Position numbers and translations under genes: made by a program
NCBI GenBank assembly: GCA_021209875.1
Contig: JAGYVD010000009.1
Location: forward strand, 930,001 to 994,000
DNA length: 64,000 nucleotides
Source: Rosellinia necatrix
Taxonomy: Eukaryota > Ascomycota > Sordariomycetes > Xylariales > Xylariaceae
Direction of reading: 5' to 3'
Shown here: piece after piece, positions 1 through 9,540 of the stretch
Position numbering within the stretch: the stretch's first letter is position 1
How the letters are laid out: every line of letters begins with the position of its first letter
Notes under the pieces: model-generated
Databases searched by the model: none
What the model saw: only the letters and a program-made list of their open reading frames with translations
Told to the model about the DNA's origin: nothing

Positions 1-1247
1 GCTGGGTGTTGCTTGGCACATTGATCATTCAGTGGGCAGGGATGCGCATGAAGGCCATGCTACAATCATCAACACATATTTTAGCAGAACTTATGTATTT
101 GAACAAGAGTACTTTTATGAAGATCACACGAAATTTTAATATTTTCTAATGTAAAAATAAATAAAGTAGGAAAGTTGAAATTTTATCAGAATGGGGGTAT
201 CAGTGGATTGAGCGGACTGAACGATAGCTAATCTCAACCTAGATTGGTGCATTTTGATAGTGATACCAACATAGAGACACATCAAGAGAATGTTTTAGAT
301 TACGTTAATCCTAGTAATATTTACCATTTCTCTAATCGGTATACTATTACCCAATGATTGTCGATATAGTCAGGCAGCAACGGACCTTTAGACTGACTGA
401 GTGGTTAGCTCAAACTTTTTCTTATGTGATAAAGCCCGTCGTCTCAAAAGGCTCACGCTTCTGCGCACGATATAACAGGAACTCATGACTCTAGAGACGA
501 TGGGCTATCTTAGCAAAAGAGGGGATATTGCGGAGATTTTAATAAGAGGGCAAAAGTCGACCCTTCGCAATGTAACAACCCTTGGTGTAGTCAAACAATC
601 AGATCTAAAAGATATATCTATAATTTATTCATTTTCATTTAGCTTTTCGTTTTGTATAATAAAGATAAGGCTCTAGTAGTCGTATCTTTCCATAATATAG
701 AACTGGATTTTGTACATTGTTGACCAACTGTTTAATTCAATGAGCATCTAGATAGATGTATTGTCGTTAGTCTAGTGTATAATAATGCCATTTCCACAGG
801 AATTGCTTTTATACTTATACTACTTATGTATATTTTACTTCATTGACAAACACTTGCGATCCAAGCAAAGCATGGATATGAAATAAGTAGTGAAAATTAG
901 GCTGGCTATACATTCCCCTCTCTCCACTTCCACATTCTATACAGGAAATAGTATATTATATCTAACTATTAAGAGCTCTTATGGTATAAATTTTATAGTC
1001 ATACTCTACGAGCTAATTGAGCTAGATCCTTGAGCGCTAGGCTAATAAATTCATTGAATTCTGTCATGTTATGTGAATGGTCAAATCAAAAATAGACAAT
1101 TTACTATCACGCAAGATGAGACAGAGAATTACTAAATACATGCTGCTTATAGAAAGGGATTTTGTTTTAGGACACTCTTTTGCAGACGAGAGGTAATATG
1201 CGTTGTCGCTCATACAGTCACATGGGTTAGTCATAGAACCATTAATA
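1..1247. other. A+T-rich intergenic DNA, no gene seen
   Basis: This stretch is visibly richer in A+T than the gene block that follows. Only very short open frames are present and none resembles a known family. It adjoins a decayed kinase gene, so it may be old repeat or degenerate sequence, but I cannot identify an element in it. Confidence 0.5.
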
Positions 1248-2765
1248 TTACCTACTAGCTGCTGCTAAAGAATCATCTTGGGCTTTGTGAATTATCTGCC
1301 TCATCTAAGAATACAGCGTCTTTCTCCTCCCGCAATATACCGCCGTTGGGAAACACTTCTTCTCAATGTGTTGTGAAATACATAGTCGTCCGTTATTGTT
1401 CCCAGCTTTTATTCGGCGAGTGTCACTGTACCCATACAATTCCATTCGTCTAATTCAGTAATACTTATACATCAGTCCTGTTATCGTTATGGGTACAGAT
1501 CTGAAAAAGAGGCCATCCATAAAAGAGTGGTTGCGGTTAAAGAAGACCCCTATCATCATAGAAAGTCTTGTGCCAGTCTTTCCTCCTACGCCCGAGGCTG
1601 GAAGTCGATCAACCTTAACAGCGGCCCTCAAATTAATCAGGGATCAGACCAAACAGGATTGCTACCACCCCCATTAATTTATGATATCCATGTGAAGGAG
1701 ATCATTATTGTATGAAGAGATTCATGCCCCTTGATACATGTCTCATACGCCTCCAGCAAGGCCTCCCGCGGAATCGCCTTGTAAACCGGCTCTCTTAATC
1801 GCACAAAATAACACGCCGGTGGATTTGGTTCAGAAGAGATTGGCTTTAAGCTGTAGAACTGGCACGCGATTGAGAAAATACGGCATCCGGTGTTTGACTA
1901 TAACTGCTGACTCTGGTAAGATTTAACCCGTGTGAACATGATCTTGTATATTCGTCATCTTTGTCACTGATCCAGACTAGCTCATGATGATAACACCATG
2001 CAACATTGGTAACGCATTTCCCCGTTGCGTCTCGGGGTAATTTGCCTTCGCCACGCTCTGGATATTGCCAAGAGTCCTTAAAAGCAAAAAAATTGAGAAT
2101 CGTATCCCTCAAGATGCGTTTTCCAACAAGTTGTTGTATAGCCCACATACCTTATGCTTTTCTTATCAGCAGTTGGCTACCTAAAGGATAAAGCGTTGTG
2201 TTTTGCTATACTGCCCGACCTCGACATATTGTTAGGCAGCAGGTTTAACGACATGAGGATCAAAGCTGGGATCGTCATTACCTATCTACAGGTAGCCAAG
2301 CATAGTCGACACCCGCGGCCGACCCTTTTCATAAATAACAATCTTAGCCAATACGGTGTTAAATTCTTAAATTCATATCCAAATTCCATGCAAAATCAAG
2401 TGGGCTGGGTAGCAAACGCCTGGTCTTACCCAGGCACCAGAATATGCGACCAATCGTATTTTTCATGTTTTGTGGCGTTGACAAAACCTACGCCGAGTTT
2501 ACAACCGAGCCATCGCGTCGCGAATGGGGCTGAATGAGTGGCGTTCGGGCTGTCTCTGTAGTGTAATTCTGTGCCTGACTACTATCTGGCCACTCTTTCC
2601 AGTCTTCTCGGAACAGTGGCTGCTCCCCTCCATACACTTCTGGAAGATATTCCCCGATGCTGCTTAAAATCCCATGGCCCTTTAACATACGCTGCCTAAA
2701 TTCGCAGATCATGCTCTTACGCAGCTCGACTCCTTGGTTGAAGCTTCTTGCTTCTTGTGAACAAC
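1248..2765 (-). pseudogene. Broken FunK1-type fungal protein kinase gene
   Basis: On the minus strand, pieces of one protein appear in the right order but in changing frames. Near 2740-2540 there is an N-terminal part with KGHGILSSIGEYLPEVYGGE, then YDWSHILVPG near 2450. Next come VSTMLGYL and FDPHVV near 2310-2260, and YTTTCWKTHLEG followed by KDSWQYPERGEG near 2130-2050. CIKGHESLH (about 1720), KTGTR..MMIG...HSFMDG (about 1590-1510) and VFPNGG (about 1350) complete it. These match my memory of FunK1, a large fungal-specific Ser/Thr kinase-like family. At least five in-frame stops and several frameshifts separate them, including one in a run of seven T (minus strand) just before KDSWQYPE. 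One stop falls where the family has Trp after LGYL, as a G-to-A change would give. No intact catalytic core remains. Both end points are approximate. FunK1 membership is recalled, not searched. Confidence 0.8.
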
Positions 2766-3203
2766 AGAAGGTTGGATACTGTATGTAGCTTAGCGTGAGG
2801 AGAGTACCCCACTATGGATATACGCTAGTCAAGCTAAATTGCCAAAAGTGTTATTGTGACTCAAAATCGATTGGCTGAGAGATGGCGGGGTGGTAAAATA
2901 CACACCAAACTAGAACAGGAAATCAATAAACAATTCAGCAAGGGATACAGTATTGTTTACCTTGCACATGCTTGACGCGCCTTTCCATAGTTACCATATA
3001 GGACAAGAATACCCGTGTTAGTGGATCAACTCACAAAAGACAAACAAGACAAGAGTATTTATTTTAGGCATGGTGATTGTTATTGCCATCCGAGTATATC
3101 GTCTTTTTGTTTCCAGGCATTAGTCAACTTGGTAAGTCCCGTATTATGACGAGGGGCCATCTGCCGGCATGTTCCTGCAGCTAATAATCGTCACAGGCCA
3201 ATT
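2766..3203. promoter_or_regulatory. Upstream region of the coiled-coil gene
   Basis: No coding signal is seen between the kinase relic and the ATG at 3204. It presumably holds the promoter and leader of the plus-strand gene. A CACAG just before the start codon (about 3192-3196) could be a 3' splice site of a leader intron, but I cannot pair it with a donor with confidence. Confidence 0.35.
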
Positions 3204-5432
3204 ATGCCCAACAAGATGGCCAACCCACAAGACTCAGATCTCCCAATCGCCCTCCGGCGGACGCCCCGCCACTGTGTCGGTGTCAGCGCAGCATCGGCAA
3301 AAGCGCAATTGACCCCATCAGAAGCTGCCTCTGCGCCCGTATCAGCAACACTAAAAACACCAAGTAAACCACAATCTCAAAAGCGGGTTCGCTTCTCAGA
3401 CCTGGGACCCGAGCTCTCTCGCTACGACGATGGGGCCAGTTCTACGGGACTCACTCCTATGGTCAAGCGCTCCTCGCTTGATGAACCCTCTTCCAAGCGG
3501 CGGCGGGGCCCGGCTGGTACTGTCGCTGCACGTCGGTCGGCGTCAATGGGAGACTTACCAGAAGAGTCCACGGCCAAGGACATAAAGGCCAAGACACGAA
3601 CACGTAAACAGAACACCGCGAAAAACGCCAAGGTTGAAGCGGAGGTCCAGCGTCTACGCGCCCAGCTAGCCGACCGCGACGCCGAGATAGCGCGTCTCCA
3701 TAGCGAGACCCTGGCCCAAGACACGGAGCGGATCATAGAGCTAGAGCAGCAGATCGAGGGGCTGCGCGCGGAGCTAACGCAACGCCAGCTACCTAGAATC
3801 AGCATTGAAACCGACGATGAGGAGGGAGATGCAAACGACGATGACGACGGCCTGCCGTCGCGCACTTTCTACGATTGGACCTTAGCGCCCCGGGATCCCT
3901 TCTCTGACAGCTGCCCAGATGATGATGAAGGTCTTGGGGAGATAACCATGACGGACGTGCTGTGTAGCACACCCTCGCGGCGACGCAAGAGCGTCAATGT
4001 AGCACCCATCAAGTCCGCATCCGCATCGTTCCCTACACCACCCTGCACGAGCCCGACCATGCCAGCGACACCGTGCTCCATGCGCGAATCTCTCCCGCCC
4101 CTGACGCCGCATTCGCACGCCGGCGTGCAAGTATCGCTGCCGGACCCTGAAAAGGAATCCCTCGAGGCCGAGCTCGCATCGCTCCGCCTCGAGCTGAGCA
4201 AGCTGACGGTGACGATCGAAAACCATGCCGCGCTCCAGACGCGTCTATCGGAGAGGCTCTCGGGCGTCGCCTCAGCGTCGCCTGCCGACTCAGAGGGCGG
4301 CGAGGAGGGCAGCCGGCCACAGCTCGAAGATCACCTCGGCTCCGTGTTGCAGACGCTCTCCGACCGCACGGCAGCGCTGCTCGACATCAACTCGTCGCTG
4401 GGCGCGCTCGGGTTCGCGGGCTCCGACGCGGGCGAGATCATCGGCACGATCACGTCCGAGTTCCGCACGGCGCGGCTGGAGCTGGAGTACCTGACGCCGG
4501 GGGAGATCACGCTGTCGCTGTCGTCGCACTGCTCCGAGGTGCTCGACCTGATCCTCGCGCGGCTGCGGCAGCTCGGGCACGCCGCGGCCGAGCACGACGA
4601 GGCCATCGACGAGTACCACGAGCAGGAGCTGTCGCTGCGGCAGCAGCTGACGGCGCGCGCGGACGCGATGGCGGGAATGCGGGCGCGGCAGGAGGAGGGC
4701 GCGGCGGCGCTGCGCGAGCGTGACGAGCGCATCGCCGACCTCGAGGTCGGGCTCGACCGCCTCAAGGGCGCCGCCGAGGGCTACCGCCGCGACATCGCCG
4801 AGCTCGAGGAGCTCGTCCAGCGGCTGCAGGGCGAGGGGGAGGCGACCGAGGCGAGGCTCCGGGCTGATCTCGACAGCACACAGGCACGGCTCGTCGGGCG
4901 TGAGGCTGCCGTTGCAGACCTCGAGGCGAGGCTCGCGGCCACGCTGGCACAGGGCGACGAGCTCGACGTCCAGTTCAAGGCCCTGCAGCATCGCAAGGAC
5001 GCCGATGCCAGGGTGCGCAACAAGTCGTATGGCGCCGCGCTCGCGCTCCGCGACGCGCGCGTGCTCGAGTTGCGCCGTGAGATCCGCAACATCAACGACA
5101 GCCTGCGCGGCGCCCACGAGACTATCGTGAAGTTGCGGCTTGGGAATGCAGGGCTGGAGCGCCGCGTCGAGGAGGCGGAGGAGGGAACGAGGTTGGCGAG
5201 AGAAGCAGTCGAGGCGATGAAGGCTGAGCTGGAGAAGGTTACTGCTGCTGCCGCTGCTGCCAAGTCGGCGCCAGCCCGGAGGAGAACTCGATCTAGCTCG
5301 GGACTAGCGACGCCAGAGCCTCAGCCCGGTTCGTTTCTATCTGGGGGACTTGCCCGCTCGAGTTCTCGGAGGAGCAGCAAGAGGCGAAAGTACGATAGTG
5401 GGTTGGGGATGTTGGACGAGGATGAAGTATAA
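3204..5432 (+). CDS. Large coiled-coil protein of unknown function
   Basis: A single uninterrupted frame encodes 742 residues. The N-terminal third is disordered and rich in Ser, Pro and basic residues. It contains RVRF at residues 61-64, in the form of an RVxF protein-phosphatase-1 docking motif, and a basic SKRRRG near 95, a possible nuclear signal. A first heptad-rich helix runs from about 145 to 200. An acidic stretch (ETDDEEGDANDDDDG) and a Ser/Thr-Pro-rich linker follow. From about 315 to 690 there is long Leu/Glu/Arg/Ala-rich coiled coil. The tail is basic and Ser-rich (SSRRSSKRRK) and ends acidic. It looks structural or scaffolding, perhaps nuclear, but I do not recognise the family. 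The start could also be the second Met (3216). The coiled-coil half is much more G+C-rich at third positions than the ends, and this creates long false frames on the opposite strand. Confidence 0.85.
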   Translation: MPNKMANPQDSDLPIALRRTPRHCVGVSAASAKAQLTPSEAASAPVSATLKTPSKPQSQKRVRFSDLGPELSRYDDGASSTGLTPMVKRSSLDEPSSKRRRGPAGTVAARRSASMGDLPEESTAKDIKAKTRTRKQNTAKNAKVEAEVQRLRAQLADRDAEIARLHSETLAQDTERIIELEQQIEGLRAELTQRQLPRISIETDDEEGDANDDDDGLPSRTFYDWTLAPRDPFSDSCPDDDEGLGEITMTDVLCSTPSRRRKSVNVAPIKSASASFPTPPCTSPTMPATPCSMRESLPPLTPHSHAGVQVSLPDPEKESLEAELASLRLELSKLTVTIENHAALQTRLSERLSGVASASPADSEGGEEGSRPQLEDHLGSVLQTLSDRTAALLDINSSLGALGFAGSDAGEIIGTITSEFRTARLELEYLTPGEITLSLSSHCSEVLDLILARLRQLGHAAAEHDEAIDEYHEQELSLRQQLTARADAMAGMRARQEEGAAALRERDERIADLEVGLDRLKGAAEGYRRDIAELEELVQRLQGEGEATEARLRADLDSTQARLVGREAAVADLEARLAATLAQGDELDVQFKALQHRKDADARVRNKSYGAALALRDARVLELRREIRNINDSLRGAHETIVKLRLGNAGLERRVEEAEEGTRLAREAVEAMKAELEKVTAAAAAAKSAPARRRTRSSSGLATPEPQPGSFLSGGLARSSSRRSSKRRKYDSGLGMLDEDEV

Positions 5433-6358
5433 TCTGTGTTGTGATGTCCTCCTTCTACACTCTATTTTACTTTGTTATGATACTTCTGGGGTGAGAACAC
5501 CCTTGCTTCACTCTTTAGATCTAGGATTGCTTTTCTTTTGTTATGTCAATAGAGCAGAGTGCTTGTTGGCACTGCAATCATATCATTATTAAGTTCCTTA
5601 CATGTCGAAGTATAGAGGTAGAGTTATATTTGACATTACCTACGTGATTACAGACCATAAGACAACTCAAACTTAACACACTACTACACTTAAAACCCGC
5701 CAGTGTATTCTACAGTTCATAACCACACAATAGGCCCCTTTTTTAAGTCGCCCTGCCATCCCACAATAAGTAACAATGGAGTGGCCCAGACAACCCAGAG
5801 ACGGTAGGGGGTGTGGTTTAGGTATTCACAACAGGTAACTAGAAGAGAACCACCAATCACCACTCAAGAACCCAAATACAAATGGCCGGTCAGTTGCCTC
5901 AAGTACCCACGTACCTGCCGCGACTTCCATCTAAGAATTAGAGGTACTCTGGATACCTATTAATGTTCGTACCGAGGTACCTTAATAGAGGCAGTTGCCG
6001 TAAGCACCACCATATTAAGCAAACATTGAGTTAACGACCACGAGGTACGCCGCCCATTGAGTGTTAGGTAGGTGCGCATTTTGATCCAATAGACACTCTA
6101 TATGCAACTGCCTGTTCTGAGTACATTGGGTAGGTAGGTTAGATAAAGTACCGAGCGTTCCTTGCCTCTTGCGAGGGTTCACGGGCACTACCCATTTACT
6201 ATTCCTCATAGGCACCCCAAGGTTTCCTACCTAGATACTTAAACTACCTTTGTTTCCTTTGCCACTGCGACCTGTTCTCACAACACCACCACATAGGTTC
6301 AGACTTCTTGCCTCCATCCCCATCCACCCATCGCCAGATACTGCGGCGCACGGAACAG
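5433..6358. promoter_or_regulatory. Intergenic region and promoter of the small membrane-protein gene
   Basis: This stretch holds the 3' flank of the coiled-coil gene and the promoter and leader of the next gene. No coding potential is seen. From about 5900 to 6240 it carries many copies of TAGGTA/TACCTA and GGTACC-like words, which recur in other intergenic regions of the window. Confidence 0.4.
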
Positions 6359-6521
6359 GTAAGTTTCTCTTTCATCCCCCAGAGTTAACGTCACTGTCGC
6401 TTCGAGTTAATGTTGCTGTCACTCGGAGTTGGTGTTGCCAACTCTTGGAGTTGGCGCCGACGCCTGCCAGAGTTGACCTTGTCATCTCTCATCCCAACTC
6501 AACACGCTAATCGATCAACAG
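6359..6521 (+). other. Predicted 5'-UTR intron with a 22-nt degenerate tandem repeat
   Basis: The intron has a consensus donor GTAAGT at 6359, a CTAAT branch-like site at about 6506-6510 and an acceptor CAACAG ending at 6521, all upstream of the ATG at 6665. Inside it, five units that each begin GAGTT follow one another at an exact 22-nt spacing from 6382 to about 6491. The units differ from each other in most other positions. Confidence 0.55.
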
Positions 6522-6664
6522 CTACCAAGCAATCAGAAGCTCTTTCTCCCCTCGCTCGATCTTCTGGGCAAAGCTATCACGCTAAACAAAGCCAATTCAA
6601 TCAGCCATTCCCTTGATAATTGCCAAACTGCACCTACACCAGCCAACCTACTAGGTCCTACACC

Positions 6665-7284
6665 ATGTCGTCCCGACCGAGCACTCCCAACAACCAGTGT
6701 GGTATCGCTTATAACATGCGCCCCGAGGTGTTTGCCAACCACCAGGACTGGAGCGTCTGGCCCCCCGCAGGTCAGCCCACCCCTGACGCTCCTGACGCTC
6801 CTGACGCTCCTGGCGCTCCTGGCGCTCCTGACGCCCATCCTCGCGCTCCCATGGCTGTCCACTTCCCGCCCGGAGATGCCCAGGCCCAGGTCCATGCCCA
6901 GGTTCAGCCCGCCGGACCTGCCGGACCTGCCGGACAGCCTGTTGAGCTCAATGAGGTACCTCAGCACCAGTACCAGGCCCCTGAGCCCGCCGTTCAGCAA
7001 GACCAGCATCAGCGTGGCTGGCTCCGATTCTTCAACCGCAACCGCGCCGCCGGTGGCCGTGCCCGTGGTCGTGGCCGTGCCGGCATCCTTGGTCGTTCTC
7101 GTGCTCGAGTTCATGCTCTTACCAATTTTGAGCTTGACGCTAAATGGATCAACTTCTTTGGAGGCCTGATCATCCTTGGCGCGTTCTTCGGCTTGATCGT
7201 GGCGTAAGTACACCTCCCCAACCACATTTCGCATGAAGCCAACAAGAGACCTAACATAGAACTAGCCTTATCAAGTTGAGTTAA
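6665..7284 (+). CDS. Small tail-anchored protein with Pro-Asp-Ala repeats
   Basis: I read this as join(6665..7203, 7266..7284), 185 residues. ATG at 6665 (MSSRPSTPNN) is the first good start; upstream codons in this frame lack ATG. A 9-nt tandem repeat at about 6781-6835 encodes PDAPDAPDAPGAPGAPDA. A PAGPAGPAG stretch and a Gln/Pro-rich segment follow, then a basic run rich in Arg, Gly and Ala (RNRAAGGRARGRGRAG). One C-terminal hydrophobic segment (INFFGGLIILGAFFGLIVAL) closes the protein. Without splicing the frame stops in GCG TAA. That TAA lies inside a perfect donor (GTAAGT at 7204), which pairs with a CTAAC branch site at 7251 and an acceptor TAG ending at 7265. Splicing changes the end to ...VALIKLS. 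A single C-terminal membrane helix after a basic linker suggests tail anchoring. Function is unknown and I do not recognise a family. It is convergent with the LrgAB-like gene. Confidence 0.65.
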
Positions 7285-7491
7285 TCAACCAAAGTCATTC
7301 ACCAAAGTTCCACGGGCGGACAAAGATGGATTGGGTTTTCAGTCTAAGTTTTGTTGTTTGTTTTGCCAGGGACTTTTTTATGTTTGGCATTTGGCATGAT
7401 GTTCAACCGCGTACAGGAAGAGGTGCAACCATACAGTCGGAACATGGCTTAGCTGTAATTAATAAGGCAATTTGTGCCCAGGGCGTCACGC

Positions 7492-9540
7492 TCAGAGGGC
7501 GACAAGAGATCGGATAACAACCACAATCGGTGGGATGGATGTGAATAGAACCGTGACAGTCCCGAGCAAGCTCATTGACAGGCTAGAGAGCGCCGCAGCA
7601 CGTGGGTCGGTGCGCAGAAGCAACGCGGTCGCAATAGCCGAGGAGTTCGCCCCTAGGGTGACGCCTCGAGTCACGTAGTCATCTATGAAAAGTTCACCCC
7701 AAAGGCGTAAGTCTAAGAACAGACAAGTGCATGCATGTGATTCACAAAAAAAAAAAAAGTCAAAGGCCATATAGAGATAAAGACAGATAAAAGGGAATGT
7801 GATGAAACAGATGTAATTACCATCAGGTACCCCAAGCCAAGCAAGCATCCGCAGCCCGACCAGGGCGCCAATGATGCCGCCGGCGATAGGCAGGGCGGCA
7901 GCCGTGTTGGCATCGGCGCCAAGGTTCGCGGCAGCAGGGAGCGCGAGGGCAAGGGTCAGGCTGCGCACAGCAAAGGCGAGGCCGCGGGGCGCGCTGATGC
8001 CGAGGGCGGTGCAGAGCGGCGGGTACGCGAACAGGGAGCCCACGGAGACCGCCACGTTGGGGACCGCGATGGCGAGGAGGTGCGAACGCAACTCGCGGCG
8101 GTACCGGTACATGGGCAGCGCGAGGGACGCGATGCCCGCGTCCAGCGCGCTTGCGAACACGTCCCCCGCGCCGGGCAGCTTGCGCGTCGTCGTCGTCGTC
8201 GTTGTTATCGCGCCGCCACCACCGCCATTATTACTACTACGATTGCTAGCATCCCAGAGCCTGAGGTAGGTCGCGCCGGTGCGGAATTCACGTAGGGTCG
8301 TCTCGAGGCTGTGGCCTTTAGCTAGGCCGAGGACCCAGAGGCCCAGGACTGTGAACAGCGAGGATACTAGAACGGGGTGGAGGTAGGTTTCCCAGTTAGG
8401 TGGGAGGGACGTGGCGGCGAAGTAGACCATGATGCTGAAGGTCAGCTGCAGTGGCATTGCGTAACCAACCGTGTAGTATATTGGGATGCCGATGAATGTG
8501 AACAGTGATGCGTACATGATCATGTCTAGTCTACTCGCCATAGCCAGAGCCCATCTCGTCGCCCTTGCGGGCGGTAATGGAACCTGGGGCGGAAAACCCG
8601 CTCGACTATCTTCAGCGCCGGGTGATGATTCTCGGGAATCGCGGCGTGTGGGTAGAGAGTCTCGCGATCTAGGTGGATGCTGCAATTCCACCACCTCTTC
8701 CACTAAACTCGTTGCCTCTTGTGTATTTCTTGTATTTTGAGTATTAATCGATCTCGAAATCGTGGTCATTGGCATCTCCTCGCCCTCAGTCCGAAGCTCC
8801 TCCGCCCGCTCGACCAGAGCGCGCTTAGATGACCTAAGCACGAGCTGGAGTCCCCGGGTCATATAGGCAGCCAGCGCCATCGTCACAAGGAACCCGATAA
8901 CTATTGTGATATCGTCAGCACTGATTGATGCCTCAGCCGCTCTGCCTCGGTTCATGTCAACGTACCAAATACTGCGATGATCTTCAGCACCTCGACGCCG
9001 CCGATCGAAGGGCTCAGCGGCAGCAAGATGAAGGACGGCGTAAAGAAGACATTGATCCACCGTAGCGACCATCCACCCTAGAACGGGAATTAGCTCTCAT
9101 GTGCTAACCTGATATCCCAACAGGTTATAGACAGCCAACAAACCGATATTTCAATAACGGCAACAACACGCCTCGTTCGCTGTTCGCCAATGATCCCCTC
9201 CAGCACGAGCAGGCCAAGGAACAAGATCACAAGGCACGCGACAGAAGCCGGGAAGGACACGGCCCCGAGGCGCAACAGCCTGTCGACGCCAAACGTCGTC
9301 GCGAGGATTGCTATAATGCCCATGGGGACATAGATCCATGCTTTAAGAATCTGGTTCGCCGAGTTTCGGGTAACCTGTGATGATGTGTTGCTAAGCGTGA
9401 GTGATTAGAGGATCCCGGAGGACGCTGTCCTGGCTTACTAGCTTGGCAGCAACAAAGATGTCGCTTGTCATCATGGTGAAATAGCCGAGGGCCATTATAG
9501 AGTTAAAATAGTGCGCTTCGAGTAGCACTCTCTTGTGCAT
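7492..9540 (-). CDS. Fused LrgA-LrgB-like membrane protein (PLGG1-like)
   Basis: I reconstruct complement(join(7492..7682, 7821..8900, 8966..9077, 9144..9374, 9439..9540)), 571 residues. All junctions keep frame with GT..AG introns of 138, 65, 66 and 64 nt. Residues about 50-175 form an LrgA/CidA-like half, with SFPASVACLVILF, GEQRTRRVV and WSLRWINVFFTPSFILLPLSP. A hydrophilic linker of about 80 residues follows. The LrgB/CidB-like half includes a large internal loop with poly-Gly and poly-Thr and ends with TRGVTLGANSSAIATA and SSLSMSLLGTVTVL. Fused LrgAB proteins in plants (PLGG1) carry glycolate and glycerate across the plastid envelope; bacterial Lrg/Cid proteins are holin-like or pyruvate carriers. 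The fungal substrate is not known to me. Translating the genomic strand without removing introns gives a false start near 9072 and a false hydrophobic insert. The Met at 9540 is the most upstream in-frame ATG after a stop; Met at 9495 or 9474 is possible. Confidence 0.8.
7683..7820 (-). other. Stop-free 138-nt intron in the LrgAB-like gene
   Basis: On the minus strand the donor GTAATT follows codons for GVPD, and the acceptor TTCATAG precedes the rest of DDYVTRG. The intron is 46 codons long without a stop, so the unspliced frame stays open and would insert a Phe-rich hydrophobic stretch. Removing it restores the conserved join between the helix ending AWLGVP and the VTRGVTLGAN motif. Confidence 0.7.

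Noticed and set aside
4290..5117. 275-codon open frame on the minus strand opposite the coiled-coil gene
   Set aside because: It is a shadow of the G+C-rich heptad codons on the plus strand. The peptide is Arg/Leu/Glu-rich without family features, and the plus-strand frame runs unbroken for 742 codons.
9072..9077. Start of the LrgB-containing frame at a Met near 9072
   Set aside because: Reading there gives a peptide with no LrgA features. The adjacent frame gives WSLRWINVFFTPSF, and splice sites at 9078 and 8965 join it to both neighbours.
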